Shown one piece after another: positions 27,645 through 36,422 of a stretch of DNA of 38,264 nucleotides (position 1 is its first letter; each line of letters starts with the position of its first letter). The notes beneath the pieces were generated by a model. The model did not search any database and was not told the DNA's origin. It saw nothing but the letters and a program-made list of their open reading frames with translations. The DNA lies in NCBI GenBank assembly GCA_019751125.1, contig JAIENU010000146.1, positions 1 through 38,264 of the forward strand, read 5' to 3'. A program made the position numbers and the translations under genes. This DNA comes from Burkholderiales bacterium. GTDB taxonomy: Bacteria; Pseudomonadota; Gammaproteobacteria; Burkholderiales; SG8-41.

Positions 27645-28430
27645 TTACTTCATGAAATGCCGCGCGTAGCGTGCATTCATCTTGGCCACCGGTAACAACA
27701 TCAGCAGGTCGGCGGTATTGAAGTCCGGGTCCCAGGCCGGGGCACCGCAGATCATCGCGCCGGCACGGAGATACCCTTTCACCAGCGCCGGCGGCTGCGC
27801 TTCGGCATCACCGTCGTACAGCGCATCCAGCGGCAGTTCGCAGCGCGGAAACACGCGGTACTCGATGGGCGACAGGTGTTTTTCCGCCAACCTGCGGTAT
27901 ATCGCCGCCGCGGCATGGCCGCCATCGGTCATCGCCAGCGAGGCGCAGCCGATCACGTAACGGAAATCGTGGCGCGCGAAAAACGCGGTCAGCCCCGACC
28001 ACAGCAATGCAATGGTGCCGCCGTTGCGGTAATCGGGGTGCACGCAGGAGCGGCCGATCTCGATGGTGTCGGCACGCAGGTGGCGCAACCTTGTCAGATC
28101 GAATTCGGTGTCGGCATAAAAGCCGCCCAGCGCCGAGGCCACCGGGCCGGGCAGCAGGCGGTAGGTGCCGACCACTTCCCCGCTCCGGGTATCGCGCACC
28201 AGCAGATGCTGGCAGTGGGCATCGTAGATGTCGCGGTCAACGCCGGGAATGCCGCTGTCGAGGCGCGCACCCAGTTCGCCGGCAAACACGCGGTAACGCA
28301 GGCGCTGTGCTTCCAGCACTTCGGCGCTGCTGCGGGCCAGCGCAACGCTGAGCGCGGCGCCCGGCTCCTGGCGCAGCAGCCCGGTTGCGGGTTCGTGATG
28401 TGCGGAATGTTCGGTTACGGCATCGAGCAT
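27645..28430 (-). CDS. olsB: OlsB-like ornithine N-acyltransferase (GNAT fold)
   Basis: OlsB transfers a 3-hydroxyacyl group from ACP to ornithine, giving lyso-ornithine lipid, a phosphorus-free membrane lipid precursor. The 261-residue protein shows family features: LRYRVFAGELGA, VGTYRLLPG, the core IEIGRSCVHPDYRNGGTIALLWSGL, and LVKGYLRAGAMICGAPAWDPDFNTADLL near the end. A GGAGG lies 7 nt before the ATG. The OlsA-like acyltransferase gene lies downstream on the same strand, matching the olsBA arrangement. Related proteins are often annotated as hemolysin-like GNAT proteins. Confidence 0.85.
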   Translation of the reverse strand: MLDAVTEHSAHHEPATGLLRQEPGAALSVALARSSAEVLEAQRLRYRVFAGELGARLDSGIPGVDRDIYDAHCQHLLVRDTRSGEVVGTYRLLPGPVASALGGFYADTEFDLTRLRHLRADTIEIGRSCVHPDYRNGGTIALLWSGLTAFFARHDFRYVIGCASLAMTDGGHAAAAIYRRLAEKHLSPIEYRVFPRCELPLDALYDGDAEAQPPALVKGYLRAGAMICGAPAWDPDFNTADLLMLLPVAKMNARYARHFMK

Positions 28431-28515
28431 GACAGCCTCCGTGTTGAATTCACGAAGGCGAGGCTACGTGCGGCCGATGACCGCGCGGTTAAGGCGCGAT
28501 GACGAAACGGTGATG

Positions 28516-28546
28516 GAAAAATGACCGCCGGGTGAATGCCCGGCGG
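28516..28546 (-). terminator. Terminator after the glycine-zipper lipoprotein gene
   Basis: On the minus strand an 8-bp stem (CCGCCGGG with CCCGGCGG, 28525-28532 and 28539-28546) with a 6-nt loop is followed by TCATTTTT. It lies 38 bp beyond the stop codon. Confidence 0.7.
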
Positions 28547-28584
28547 GGAAACTGGCTTGGCGCGGGAACGTTACGCGCAATAAA

Positions 28585-29055
28585 TCAGCGCGTGACCCGC
28601 GAGTTCTGGCCGTTGGAAAGGATGCGCACACGGTCGCCCGGCTTGAATACTTCGTCGGCCTCCTGCACGATCGCCAGCAGCGCGCCGTTGTCGAGCTTGA
28701 CCGTGACTTCGACACCCTGGCGCTTGGTCACACCCTGCTCGGCTGCGCTGCCGACCAGACCGCCGGCCACTGCGCCGAGCACCGTCGCGATGTCCGAACC
28801 GCGGCCACCGCCGACCGTGCTGCCGGCAATACCACCGACCACCGCGCCGGCGGCCGGACCGATCGGCGTGCGGGTGCCCTCGATCTGCACCTGGCGTACG
28901 CTTTCGACCACACCCATGCGCACATTCTGTTCACGACGTGCTTCATCACGCGAATACGTGGCGCCGCCGAGGCCCTGCGCACAGCCGGCAAACACCGCCA
29001 CTGCGAGCAGCGCTGCTGCCATTTGAATACGCTTGTTACGGATGTTCATGTCCAT
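28585..29055 (-). CDS. Glycine-zipper outer-membrane lipoprotein (SlyB/Pcp-like)
   Basis: The 156-residue protein has a lipoprotein signal with lipobox VFAGC. A glycine-zipper segment (GPAAGAVVGGIAGSTVGG, then AVAGGLVGSAAEQ) follows, and then a beta-rich C-terminal part (VEVTVKLDNGALLAIVQE, FKPGDRVRIL). This is the SlyB/Pcp (17-kDa antigen) pattern of outer-membrane lipoproteins that stabilise the envelope. AGGAGG lies 4 nt before the ATG at 29055 and 10 nt before a second ATG at 29049, so either may be used. It follows the PfkB kinase gene and ends at a terminator. Confidence 0.85.
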   Translation of the reverse strand: MDMNIRNKRIQMAAALLAVAVFAGCAQGLGGATYSRDEARREQNVRMGVVESVRQVQIEGTRTPIGPAAGAVVGGIAGSTVGGGRGSDIATVLGAVAGGLVGSAAEQGVTKRQGVEVTVKLDNGALLAIVQEADEVFKPGDRVRILSNGQNSRVTR

Positions 29056-29066
29056 GTGACCTCCTG

Positions 29067-30002
29067 TCACCAGAATTTCATGCCGAATGCGTCCTGGAAC
29101 CGTGCCGCCGCCTCGTCCTTCGTGAAACGGTGGTTCTGCCCGCCGCGATGGGCAATCTTGACCGAGCCCATCAGCGACGCCAGCCGGCCGGTCAGCGCCC
29201 AATCAGCGCCAGCCGCCAGCCCGTAGAGCAGACCACCGCGGAAGGCATCGCCGCAGCCGGTCGGATCCAGTACCGCTTCCGGTTTAACGCTCGGGATCTC
29301 GATCTGTTTACCGCCAGCCAGCACCAAAGCGCCTTTTGCACCCAGTGTGACCACAACCGCCTTGACGAGTTTCGCCAGTTCGTCGAGCTTTTTGCCGGTG
29401 CGGTCCTGCAGCATCTGGGCCTCGTAGTCATTGACCGTGACATAGTCGGCAAGCCGCACAAAATTCTCCAGTTCCCCGCCGTTGAACATCGGCAGCCCCT
29501 GGCCGGGGTCAAAAATGAAGGGGATGCCGGCCTCGTTGAACTCGCGGGCGTGCTGGATCATGCCGTCACGGCCGTCCGGCGCAACAATGCCCAGCGTGAC
29601 ATTTTTGGCATCGCCGACGTGGTTCTGGTGCGAGTGATTCATCGCGCCGGGATGGAAGGCGGTGATCTGGTTGTCGTCGAGATCGGTGGTGATGAAAGCC
29701 TGGGCGGTGAAGCTGCCGGGCACCGTGCGCACGTGGTCCTGGGCCAGGCGCAGCCGCTGCAGGCGTTCGTCATAGGGTGCGAAATCATCGCCGACGGTGG
29801 CCATGATTTTTGCGTCGCCGCCGAGCATGTTCAGCGTGTAGGCGATGTTGCCGGCACAGCCGCCGAACTCGCGGCGCATGTCGGGCACCAGGAAGGCGAC
29901 GTTGAGGATGTGCAACTGGTCGGGCAGGATGTGGTTCTTGAAGCGGTCGTGGAACACCATGATGGTGTCGTAGGCCATCGAACCGCAGATCAGGGTGGAC
30001 AT
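29067..30002 (-). CDS. PfkB family carbohydrate/nucleoside kinase
   Basis: This 311-residue ribokinase-fold enzyme shows the PfkB N-terminal signature (FGGCAGNIAYTLNMLGG) and the C-terminal ATP-binding DPTGCGDAFRGGLLYGL with the catalytic Asp in GCGD. The ending resembles adenosine/sugar kinases. The phosphorylated substrate is not known. The ATG at 30002 (MSTLICGSMAYD) was chosen because family members start there; an upstream extension is not conserved-looking. A minus-strand TATAAT (30046-30051) lies upstream. The lipoprotein gene follows after 11 bp. Confidence 0.88.
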   Translation of the reverse strand: MSTLICGSMAYDTIMVFHDRFKNHILPDQLHILNVAFLVPDMRREFGGCAGNIAYTLNMLGGDAKIMATVGDDFAPYDERLQRLRLAQDHVRTVPGSFTAQAFITTDLDDNQITAFHPGAMNHSHQNHVGDAKNVTLGIVAPDGRDGMIQHAREFNEAGIPFIFDPGQGLPMFNGGELENFVRLADYVTVNDYEAQMLQDRTGKKLDELAKLVKAVVVTLGAKGALVLAGGKQIEIPSVKPEAVLDPTGCGDAFRGGLLYGLAAGADWALTGRLASLMGSVKIAHRGGQNHRFTKDEAAARFQDAFGMKFW

Positions 30003-30045
30003 TCGGCTGACTTTCTCGATTGATTTTCGCAAAAAGGTGGCGCGC

Positions 30046-30051
30046 ATTATA
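30046..30051 (-). promoter_or_regulatory. -10 box (TATAAT) upstream of the PfkB kinase gene
   Basis: A perfect TATAAT on the minus strand, 43 bp before the ATG at 30002. A TTGAGA (plus 30073-30078) resembles a -35 but the spacing of 21 bp is too long. Confidence 0.4.
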
Positions 30052-30190
30052 ACAACGCCCCTTCCAGCCCCGTCTCAATGTGGCGACACCACGTGTGGCG
30101 CGGTGCGATGGCAGGACGCATAATCAGCACCGGCGCCAGTGCCGCTTGCGCACCGGCCAATATCAATAATTCAGGAGAGGACTCGCAAAC

Positions 30191-30616
30191 ATGCTCAAGG
30201 AATTCAAGGCATTCGCGATGCGCGGCAACGTCGTCGACATGGCCGTCGGCATCATCATCGGAGCGGCATTCGGCAAGATCGTCGAATCGCTGGTGAAGGA
30301 CCTGATCATGCCGCCGATCGGACTGCTGCTCGGCAAGGTCGATTTCGCCAACCTGTTTGTCGTGCTGCGCGAGGGCGCGACGGCGGGTCCCTATGTCAGC
30401 GTCGATGCCGCGCAAAAAGCCGGCGCAGTGACCTTCAACTACGGCGTGTTCCTCAACACCTGCATCAGCTTCATCATCGTCGCCTTTGCCGTATTCCTGC
30501 TGATCCGCGCAGTGAACCGGCTGAAAGCGCAGGAAGCCGCCGCGCCCGCTGCACCGCCGCCGACGCCCGAAGATGTGCTGCTGCTGCGTGAAATCCGCGA
30601 CTCACTGAAGAAGTAG
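30191..30616 (+). CDS. mscL: Large-conductance mechanosensitive channel
   Basis: MscL is a homopentameric inner-membrane channel that opens under high membrane tension and protects against hypo-osmotic shock. The 141-residue protein has the N-terminal amphipathic helix ([19 protein letters not shown]), TM1 ([24 protein letters not shown]), TM2 (about 95-115) and a charged C-terminal bundle ([15 protein letters not shown]). AGGAGAGG lies upstream of the ATG with a spacing of about 10 nt. It ends in a terminator shared with gcvH. Confidence 0.97.
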   Translation: MLKEFKAFAMRGNVVDMAVGIIIGAAFGKIVESLVKDLIMPPIGLLLGKVDFANLFVVLREGATAGPYVSVDAAQKAGAVTFNYGVFLNTCISFIIVAFAVFLLIRAVNRLKAQEAAAPAAPPPTPEDVLLLREIRDSLKK

Positions 30617-30645
30617 ACAAAAACAGACCGCACACCGGTCGCAAC

Positions 30646-30673
30646 AAAAAACGCGCCCCCGGGCGCGTTTTTT
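30646..30673. terminator. Bidirectional terminator between mscL and gcvH
   Basis: AAAAAACGCGCC pairs with GGCGCGTTTTTT (12 bp) around a 4-nt loop. It has A and T runs on either side, so it can stop transcription from both convergent genes. Confidence 0.9.
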
Positions 30674-30691
30674 ATTTTCAGTAAAGCCGTT

Positions 30692-31075
30692 TCAGTCGTC
30701 GCCGGCGAGCTTGCGGTAGGCCGCGGCATCGAGCAGTCCATCAAGCTGCGCGGCATCGTCGGGCCGCAGACGGAACAGCCAGGCCGTGTAGGCCTCTTCG
30801 TTGACGAGCTGCGGCGCATCCGTGATGTCGGCGTTGACCGCCACCACCTCACCGGCCACCGGCGCGAACAGGTCGGCCGCGGTTTTAACCGACTCGATGG
30901 CACCACAACTCTCGCCCTGTTTCAGCTTGCGCCCTGCCGCCGGCATGTCGACAAACACGATGTCGCCCAATTCCTGCTGCGCGTGATGGGTGATGCCGAT
31001 GCTGACCGTGCCGTCATCCTCACGGCGCGCCCAGTGGTGGCTTTCGGTGTATCGCAGCTGGTCCGGCACACTCAT
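30692..31075 (-). CDS. gcvH: Glycine cleavage system H protein
   Basis: GcvH carries the aminomethyl group on a lipoyl arm between the P, T and L proteins of glycine cleavage. The lipoyl lysine is Lys64 in AIESVKTAADLFAP. The start YTESHHWARRED and the LFRLRPDDAAQLDGLLDAAAY ending match the family; 127 residues is normal. gcvT and gcvP are not within reach in this window, so it is an orphan copy here. Orphan GcvH proteins may also serve as lipoyl donors. Confidence 0.95.
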   Translation of the reverse strand: MSVPDQLRYTESHHWARREDDGTVSIGITHHAQQELGDIVFVDMPAAGRKLKQGESCGAIESVKTAADLFAPVAGEVVAVNADITDAPQLVNEEAYTAWLFRLRPDDAAQLDGLLDAAAYRKLAGDD

Positions 31076-31101
31076 CTGATTCCCCTGCAGGCTATAAATT
31101 A

Positions 31102-31122
31102 ATCAATAAAAACAATGACTTA
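31102..31122 (-). repeat. 21-nt AT-rich sequence shared with 18108-18128, copy B
   Basis: It lies in the 53-bp gap upstream of gcvH and behind the DUF3426 gene, and matches copy A at 20 of 21 positions. Both copies read in the same direction on the + strand, but they have different positions relative to their neighbouring genes. Confidence 0.6.
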
Positions 31123-31128
31123 TAATCA

Positions 31129-32184
31129 TCACGGTGCAGCAGCCAGCACCGCAAGACGAAAACCCGAAGCGCCCAGACTGCCGGCGTCCAGCGCAAGGCG
31201 CACGGTCATCTCGGCATTGGCAGCCAGACCCGCGCCACGATCAACACCGCGCGGCAGATATTCGCCCGGCACAAAAATGCGCCGCGCCAGCGTGTGGTCA
31301 TTGGCATTGGTCAGCACCAGGTCCAGCGCCGGAAAACCCACCGCATGGCCGGCGTGGTTGCGCAGGGTGGCTGTCAACTGGATCCGTTCGGGCCGCGCCG
31401 GATCGATGACCTGCAGGTCCGAACCTTCGATCAGCACCGACTTCGGCCGCTGCGGCATCTCGACCGTGCAGCCGGCGACGGCACAGGCGGCAGTGATCCA
31501 GTCGCGTGCCAGCGCATGACGCGCGGCAACCTCACCGCGATAGAAATAAATCGCCTGCCCGGCAATCACCACCAACAGCAGGGCGCTGGCGACAGCCCAG
31601 GCGCGGCGGCGCGGCTCGATGACCGGCGGACGTGGTACGAAGGGATTGTCCTCATCAATCAGCGCATCCGGTTTGGCTTCCGTCGTTGTCGCCACTGGTT
31701 CCGCAGCAGCGTCGCCAGCATCAACCGCTGGGGTGCCGGGGGCTTCCTGTATTTCGATCCATTCCTTTTCCGCTTCCGCTGCAGGCTCTGATGACGCCAC
31801 GGCATCGTGGTTTTCAACCACCGGCTGCAGGTCTTCCACGGCAGATACCGGAGTGTCTTCGACAGCAACCGGTGGCTGCTCTGCGGCAACTTCAGCGGCA
31901 ATCCCGGCGGCCGGCACGGTATCCCCTTGTGCGGCGACTGGCTGTAACACGTCCGCTTGCAACACTTCTGCCGGCGATGCATCGGCCCGTATTTCATCCG
32001 GCTGAGACCCGGGGGACTGCGCGGCGGACTGCGGCGCCTCGGCCTGCAACCCGGCCAGCCCGTCAAACACCTGCAGACAGCGGCCGCAGCGCACCTGCCC
32101 GCCGCGCGCCTGCAGTTGCGGGGCCGTGATGCGAAATACCGTCTGGCAATGGGCGCAGCGGGTAAACAGCGGGAGGGTGCTCAT
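31129..32184 (-). CDS. Zinc-ribbon and DUF3426 domain membrane protein
   Basis: The 351-residue protein begins with an MJ0042-type zinc finger (CAHC at about residues 10-13 and CGRC about 20 residues later). A long acidic Ala/Glu/Val-rich linker follows (about 50-190). Then comes one transmembrane helix (AWAVASALLLVVIAGQAIYFY) and a C-terminal DUF3426 domain (AACAVAGCTVEMPQRP through the LTATLRNHAGHAVGFPALDL strand region). The function of the family is unknown. The ATG at 32184 (MSTLPLF) was chosen over a longer in-frame extension. It follows prmA by 43 bp on the same strand, a linkage common in betaproteobacteria. Confidence 0.9.
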   Translation of the reverse strand: MSTLPLFTRCAHCQTVFRITAPQLQARGGQVRCGRCLQVFDGLAGLQAEAPQSAAQSPGSQPDEIRADASPAEVLQADVLQPVAAQGDTVPAAGIAAEVAAEQPPVAVEDTPVSAVEDLQPVVENHDAVASSEPAAEAEKEWIEIQEAPGTPAVDAGDAAAEPVATTTEAKPDALIDEDNPFVPRPPVIEPRRRAWAVASALLLVVIAGQAIYFYRGEVAARHALARDWITAACAVAGCTVEMPQRPKSVLIEGSDLQVIDPARPERIQLTATLRNHAGHAVGFPALDLVLTNANDHTLARRIFVPGEYLPRGVDRGAGLAANAEMTVRLALDAGSLGASGFRLAVLAAAP

Positions 32185-32227
32185 GTCACGGCCAATGATA
32201 CCGAAGGATGCCGGAATCCGAACGAAC

Positions 32228-33121
32228 TCAGCGGCGACGCACTCCGGTGAGCAGCACCCAGCCGTCATCAACTGCGGCGCGCTGCATTTCAAACGCCCCG
32301 GTGTAGGCCTCGAACACGGTGTCCGACTGCTCGGCGAGGATGCCGGCCAGCGCGATGCGGCCGCCGGGCAGTGTCAGCTGCGCCAGCAACGGCGCCAGCA
32401 CGGTCAGCGGATTGGCCAGGATGTTGGCGACCACGACACGCGCCGGTGCCGCAGCTTCGATATCGGCTGCGTCGAACTGCACGGCCACGTCGTTGCGCCC
32501 GGCATTGAGCCGCGCCGCCTCGACCGCCTGGGTATCGATGTCAATGCCGCGGGCCGATGCTGCGCCGAGTTTCATCGCCGCAATCGCCAGGATGCCCGAG
32601 CCGCAGCCGTAATCGAGCACATCGTCTTCGGCGGTCACGGTTTCGGCCAGCCAGCGCAGGCACAGCCGCGTGGTCGGATGCGCGCCGGTACCGAAAGCCA
32701 CGCCGGGATCGAGCGCGATATTGATGGCGGCGGGATCCGGTGGCGTGTGCCAGCTCGGCACGATCCACAGTTTCGGCGTGATCTGCATCGGCTGGAACTG
32801 GCTTTGCGTGAGGCGCACCCAGTCCTCGTCCTCGATGCGCTCGATGGTGAAGGCCTCTTCGGCGCGCAGCCCGGCCTGCTCCAGCGCCTGCGGAATGATT
32901 TCGTAGAGGTCGGCGTCGATTGCAAACAGCGCGCCGATGCGGTTGCGCCGCCAGCCGGTGGCCGGTGCTTCGCCGGGCTCGGCGAAGATCGGCCGCTCGT
33001 CTGCAGTACCCGCCGCCGCGTCCTGCACATCCACCGCCAGCGCGCCGGCCTCCAGCAACACATCGCTGAGCGTTTCGACGGCGTCTTCGGAAACCAGCAG
33101 CGTGGCGCAGAGCCAGGGCAT
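32228..33121 (-). CDS. prmA: Ribosomal protein L11 methyltransferase
   Basis: PrmA trimethylates several lysines and the N-terminus of ribosomal protein L11. The N-terminal substrate domain (about 1-110) precedes a class I SAM methyltransferase domain with GTGAHPTTRLCLRWL, LDYGCGSGILAIAAMKLGA and the NILANPL motif. The 297-residue length is as expected. It starts 5 bp after the accC stop codon and is probably in the aroQ-accB-accC-prmA transcript. Confidence 0.96.
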   Translation of the reverse strand: MPWLCATLLVSEDAVETLSDVLLEAGALAVDVQDAAAGTADERPIFAEPGEAPATGWRRNRIGALFAIDADLYEIIPQALEQAGLRAEEAFTIERIEDEDWVRLTQSQFQPMQITPKLWIVPSWHTPPDPAAINIALDPGVAFGTGAHPTTRLCLRWLAETVTAEDDVLDYGCGSGILAIAAMKLGAASARGIDIDTQAVEAARLNAGRNDVAVQFDAADIEAAAPARVVVANILANPLTVLAPLLAQLTLPGGRIALAGILAEQSDTVFEAYTGAFEMQRAAVDDGWVLLTGVRRR

Positions 33122-33126
33122 CGGCC

Positions 33127-34482
33127 TTACTCGGCCCTGGTCAGCTTGGCCAGCCGTTCTTCAAGGTAATGGATGCTGGTGCCGCCGCGGCGGAATGCGG
33201 TGTCGCTCATCAATTCGCGGTGCAGCGGCAGATTGGTCTTGATGCCTTCGATCACCGTTTCCGACAGGGCAATGTGCATGCGCGCGATGGCCTGCTCGCG
33301 GGTGTCGCCATAGGTGATGATCTTGCCGATCAGCGAGTCGTAGTTCGGCGGTACGAAGTAGCCGTTGTAGGCATGCGAGTCGACGCGCACTCCGGGACCG
33401 CCGGGCATGTGCAGCGACGTGATACGTCCCGGCGACGGCGTGAACTTGTACGGATCCTCGGCGTTGATGCGGCATTCGATGGCATGGCCCTTCAGCACCA
33501 CATCCTTCTGCCGCACCGTGAGTTTTTCACCAGCGGCAACTCGAATCTGCCACTGCACCAGGTCCAGTCCGGTCACACACTCGGTCACCGGGTGCTCGAC
33601 CTGCAGCCGCGTGTTCATCTCGATGAAGTAGAACTCGCCGTTCTCGTACAGAAACTCGAAGGTGCCCGCGCCCTGGTAGCCGATCTTGCGGCAGGCTTCG
33701 GCGCAACGCTCGCCGATGCGTGCACGCGCCTTGGCGTCGAGCAGCGGCGCCGGCGCCTCCTCGATGATCTTCTGGTGGCGGCGCTGCATCGAGCAGTCGC
33801 GGTCGCCAAGGTACAGCGCATTCTTGTGCTTGTCGGCGAGCACCTGGATCTCGATGTGGCGCGGCTTCTCGAGATATTTCTCCATGTACACCGCGGGATT
33901 GCCGAAGGCGGCGCCGGCCTCGGCGCGGGTGGTGTTCACCGCATGGATCAGTGCCGCCTCGGTATGCACCACGCGCATGCCGCGCCCGCCGCCGCCGCCG
34001 GCGGCCTTGATGATCACCGGGTAACGGATCTGGCGCGCGATCTTGACGATTTCCTTGGGGTCTTCGGGCAGCGCGCCGGCCATGCCGGGCACCACCGGAA
34101 CCCCGGCCTTGGTCATCGCATTCTTGGCGCTGACCTTGTCACCCATCAGGCGGATGGTCTCGGCTTTGGGCCCGATGAAGGTGAAGCCGCTCTGCTCGAC
34201 ACGCTCGGCAAAGTCGGCGTTCTCGGACAGGAAGCCGTAACCGGGATGAATGGCCTGGGCGTCGGTGACTTCAGCGGCACTGATGATCGCCGGCACGTTG
34301 AGGTAGCTGCCGCTGGAAGCGGCCGGCCCGATGCACACCGATTCGTCGGCGAGCCGCACATACTTGGCTTCGGCGTCGGCCTCGGAGTGCACGACCACGG
34401 TCTTGATGCCCATCTCACGACAGGCACGCTGGATGCGCAGCGCAATTTCGCCGCGGTTGGCTATGAGGATTTTGTCGAACAT
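33127..34482 (-). CDS. accC: Biotin carboxylase subunit of acetyl-CoA carboxylase
   Basis: AccC uses ATP and bicarbonate to carboxylate biotin on AccB, the first step of fatty-acid synthesis. The 451-residue protein shows the ATP-grasp features: [20 protein letters not shown] at the start, the [13 protein letters not shown] glycine loop, [21 protein letters not shown], and [14 protein letters not shown] with the catalytic region. It follows accB by 53 bp. accA and accD are not in the window, as is usual. Confidence 0.98.
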   Translation of the reverse strand: MFDKILIANRGEIALRIQRACREMGIKTVVVHSEADAEAKYVRLADESVCIGPAASSGSYLNVPAIISAAEVTDAQAIHPGYGFLSENADFAERVEQSGFTFIGPKAETIRLMGDKVSAKNAMTKAGVPVVPGMAGALPEDPKEIVKIARQIRYPVIIKAAGGGGGRGMRVVHTEAALIHAVNTTRAEAGAAFGNPAVYMEKYLEKPRHIEIQVLADKHKNALYLGDRDCSMQRRHQKIIEEAPAPLLDAKARARIGERCAEACRKIGYQGAGTFEFLYENGEFYFIEMNTRLQVEHPVTECVTGLDLVQWQIRVAAGEKLTVRQKDVVLKGHAIECRINAEDPYKFTPSPGRITSLHMPGGPGVRVDSHAYNGYFVPPNYDSLIGKIITYGDTREQAIARMHIALSETVIEGIKTNLPLHRELMSDTAFRRGGTSIHYLEERLAKLTRAE

Positions 34483-34535
34483 TTAGCGCGTCTTTGAGCG
34501 GCCTGCCCTGCGGCGGCCGGGTGCGGAATGCGAAA

Positions 34536-35000
34536 TCATCCGATGACGAACAGCGGCTGGCCGTATTCGACCGGCTGTCCGTTCTCGACCAGGATCGCCT
34601 TGATCACGCCATCGCGGTCAGCCTCGATTTCATTGAGCAGTTTCATGGCTTCGATGATGCAGACCGTCTCGCCGCTCTTCACCGCCGAGCCGACTTCGAC
34701 AAAGGGCTTCGAGCCGGGCGCCGAGGAGCGATAGAAGGTGCCGACCATCGGCGACTTCACCGCATGCCCTTCGGGTTCGGCCGCGGGCGCCTCCGCGGCC
34801 GGAGCGGCGGCGGGTTCGCCCAGGTCCAGCGCCGGCATTGCCGCCATCGGCTGCGCCACCGCGGGCGCCATCATCACCGGTGCCGCACCGTTGCCAAAAC
34901 GGCTGATGCGCACCTTTTCCTCGCCCTCGGTGATCTCCAGCTCGGCGATGCCCGACTGCTGCACCAGGTCGATCAGGGTTTTCAGTTTTCTCAGGTCCAT
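34536..35000 (-). CDS. accB: Biotin carboxyl carrier protein
   Basis: AccB carries the biotin that shuttles CO2 in acetyl-CoA carboxylase. The biotin lysine is Lys120 in the canonical EAMK motif ([15 protein letters not shown]). An N-terminal helix region ([21 protein letters not shown]) and an Ala/Pro/Met-rich linker (about 38-77) precede the biotinyl domain. The 154 residues are typical. It sits 9 bp after aroQ and before accC in a conserved operon. Confidence 0.98.
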   Translation of the reverse strand: MDLRKLKTLIDLVQQSGIAELEITEGEEKVRISRFGNGAAPVMMAPAVAQPMAAMPALDLGEPAAAPAAEAPAAEPEGHAVKSPMVGTFYRSSAPGSKPFVEVGSAVKSGETVCIIEAMKLLNEIEADRDGVIKAILVENGQPVEYGQPLFVIG

Positions 35001-35009
35001 GTCAGCCTC

Positions 35010-35453
35010 TTACTTCAGTTTGCCGTGGCGCAAGGCGTAATCCAGCGCGAGTTCGTAACCGGTCGGCCCGAGGCCGCTGACCACGCCGACGGCGAGGTCC
35101 GAGAAATACGACTCGCGGCGGAAGGCTTCGCGCGCGAACACATTGGATAAATGGATTTCAATGAACGGAATCGCCACCGCCGCCAGCGCGTCGCGCAGCG
35201 CGACGCTGGTATGGGTGTAGGCCGCGGGGTTGATCAGGATGAAGCCGACACCTTCGCGACCGGCGAGCTGCACACGCTCGACCAGCTCTGATTCGGAATT
35301 GCTCTGGAAGGTGAGCAGCGTCGCAGCACCCGCCTGTGCCCGCTCTTTCAGCCGCGTCTCGATCTCGGCCAGTGTGGTCGCGCCATAGATGCCGGGCTCA
35401 CGCGTGCCAAGCAGATTCAGGTTCGGCCCGTTGATCAGCAAAATCGGTTTCAC
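35010..35453 (-). CDS. aroQ: Type II 3-dehydroquinate dehydratase
   Basis: The enzyme removes water from 3-dehydroquinate in the shikimate pathway. Family motifs are [21 protein letters not shown] at the start, the catalytic Tyr in that segment, [31 protein letters not shown] and [16 protein letters not shown] start it at GTG 35453 ([10 protein letters not shown]), where homologues begin, with AAGGGAG about 11 nt upstream. An in-frame ATG at 35504 would add 17 residues. A TATAAG-like -10 between the two starts would favour the shorter form. It is the first gene of aroQ-accB-accC-prmA. Confidence 0.93.
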   Translation of the reverse strand: MKPILLINGPNLNLLGTREPGIYGATTLAEIETRLKERAQAGAATLLTFQSNSESELVERVQLAGREGVGFILINPAAYTHTSVALRDALAAVAIPFIEIHLSNVFAREAFRRESYFSDLAVGVVSGLGPTGYELALDYALRHGKLK

Positions 35454-35504
35454 GCCGGCCGTCACTCCCTTGATGATGATCCCGCTTATAATGGCACTGT
35501 TCAT

Positions 35505-35885
35505 GCGGCAGTCTTCCTGACTCGCACTGACCAGCCCTCTCCCGGGTCGCCCTGACCCGATAACCGATTTTCGCCGAAGTTGCTGCCTGTTGTCTACTTT
35601 TGAGACATAGTTGGCAGATTTTAGACGGCGTTCCCCGACAACAACTTCCGTCTGGATACCTGGTTTTTGATTTCTGTCCTGAAAAACGGGAGACCAAACC
35701 TCAAGTCCGGAGTCAGCCCCGGCCTGCGATCCGCAGCCACTCCTGACATCCGATCATCAGAAAGGCTATTTATCCGAAAATGACTGAACTTGAGCGAATT
35801 TGAACGCTGGATGATGACTTTTAAAAGCACTCCTCCAGCCGAAGGATGCACCTGGCCAGCATCAACCTCGAAATAATTATTTCAA
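35505..35885. other. Intergenic region between tlpA and aroQ (381 bp)
   Basis: No gene is supported here. It is less GC-rich than its surroundings and must hold the end of the dsbD-tlpA transcript and the promoter of aroQ-accB-accC-prmA. Visible elements are the 34-bp symmetric element at 35806-35839, the 14-bp palindrome GAAATAATTATTTC (35870-35883) right after the tlpA stop codon, and TGTCT-N7-AGACA (35591-35607). A minus-strand TAAAAT near 35618-35623 may be a -10 box, but no clear -35 accompanies it. I see no riboswitch or small RNA that I recognise. Confidence 0.6.
35806..35839. repeat. 34-bp symmetric inverted repeat
   Basis: GCTGGA (35806-35811) and TCCAGC (35834-35839) flank CTTTTAAAAG (35818-35827). 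All share the same centre, and 13 of 17 base positions per half are symmetric. This looks like a protein-binding operator more than a terminator, as no T-run follows. Confidence 0.5.
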
Positions 35886-36422
35886 TTAAATCAATGGGTT
35901 AATGGCCGCACGCAACCGAGCCTCATCCACACCGCCGAGCAAGGACGTCGCCAGCCGGCCCTGGCGATCCAGCAGCAGGGTATAGGGCAGCACACCGGCC
36001 TGGTTACCTGCCCGGCGTGACAACTCAACCCCTTCCATGCCGGCTATCACCAGCGGATAGTTGATCCGGAATTCCTTGGCGAAGGCGGCCACTTTGTCAG
36101 CCTGATCAATGGAGATACCGACAAAATGAATGTTTTTAGCCGCATATTCCTGCTGCAAGCGGACAAATAGCGGGATCTCTTCGCGGCAGGGCGTGCACCA
36201 AGTCGCCCAGAAATTGACGATCAGCACGCCTCCCCGCAGGTGTTCCAGCGTCTGCTGGCTGCCGTCGAGCTGCTGGAAACGGTGGCGGAGGATGGCGTCG
36301 CCGATATCGGGTTCGCTTGCAGACCCCAGCGCGCCAAGGCGCCATAGGTGGGCTATTACACCGGCGCCGGCTGCAATGCCGCCCAGCCCTGCAATCAGCA
36401 GGCCACGCCGCAGCGGGCTCAC
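35886..36422 (-). CDS. TlpA family thiol-disulfide reductase (thioredoxin fold)
   Basis: The 178-residue protein has an N-terminal hydrophobic segment (about 7-28), a signal anchor or signal peptide. A periplasmic thioredoxin domain follows with active site WCTPC (Cys76 and Cys79) in NFWATWCTPCREE, and the cis-Pro in GVLPYTLLLD. Such proteins reduce disulfides for cytochrome c maturation or metal-centre assembly. Its GTG start at 36422 overlaps the dsbD TGA (GTGA), so it is coupled to DsbD, its probable electron donor. Confidence 0.92.
   Translation of the reverse strand: MSPLRRGLLIAGLGGIAAGAGVIAHLWRLGALGSASEPDIGDAILRHRFQQLDGSQQTLEHLRGGVLIVNFWATWCTPCREEIPLFVRLQQEYAAKNIHFVGISIDQADKVAAFAKEFRINYPLVIAGMEGVELSRRAGNQAGVLPYTLLLDRQGRLATSLLGGVDEARLRAAINPLI

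Noticed and set aside
31076..31128. Possible glycine riboswitch before gcvH
   Set aside because: The leader is only 53 bp and AT-rich, too short for a glycine aptamer and without its conserved stems.
35621..35851. Small minus-strand open frame in the tlpA-aroQ gap
   Set aside because: About 76 codons with no ribosome-binding site, non-coding-like base use and no recognisable domain.
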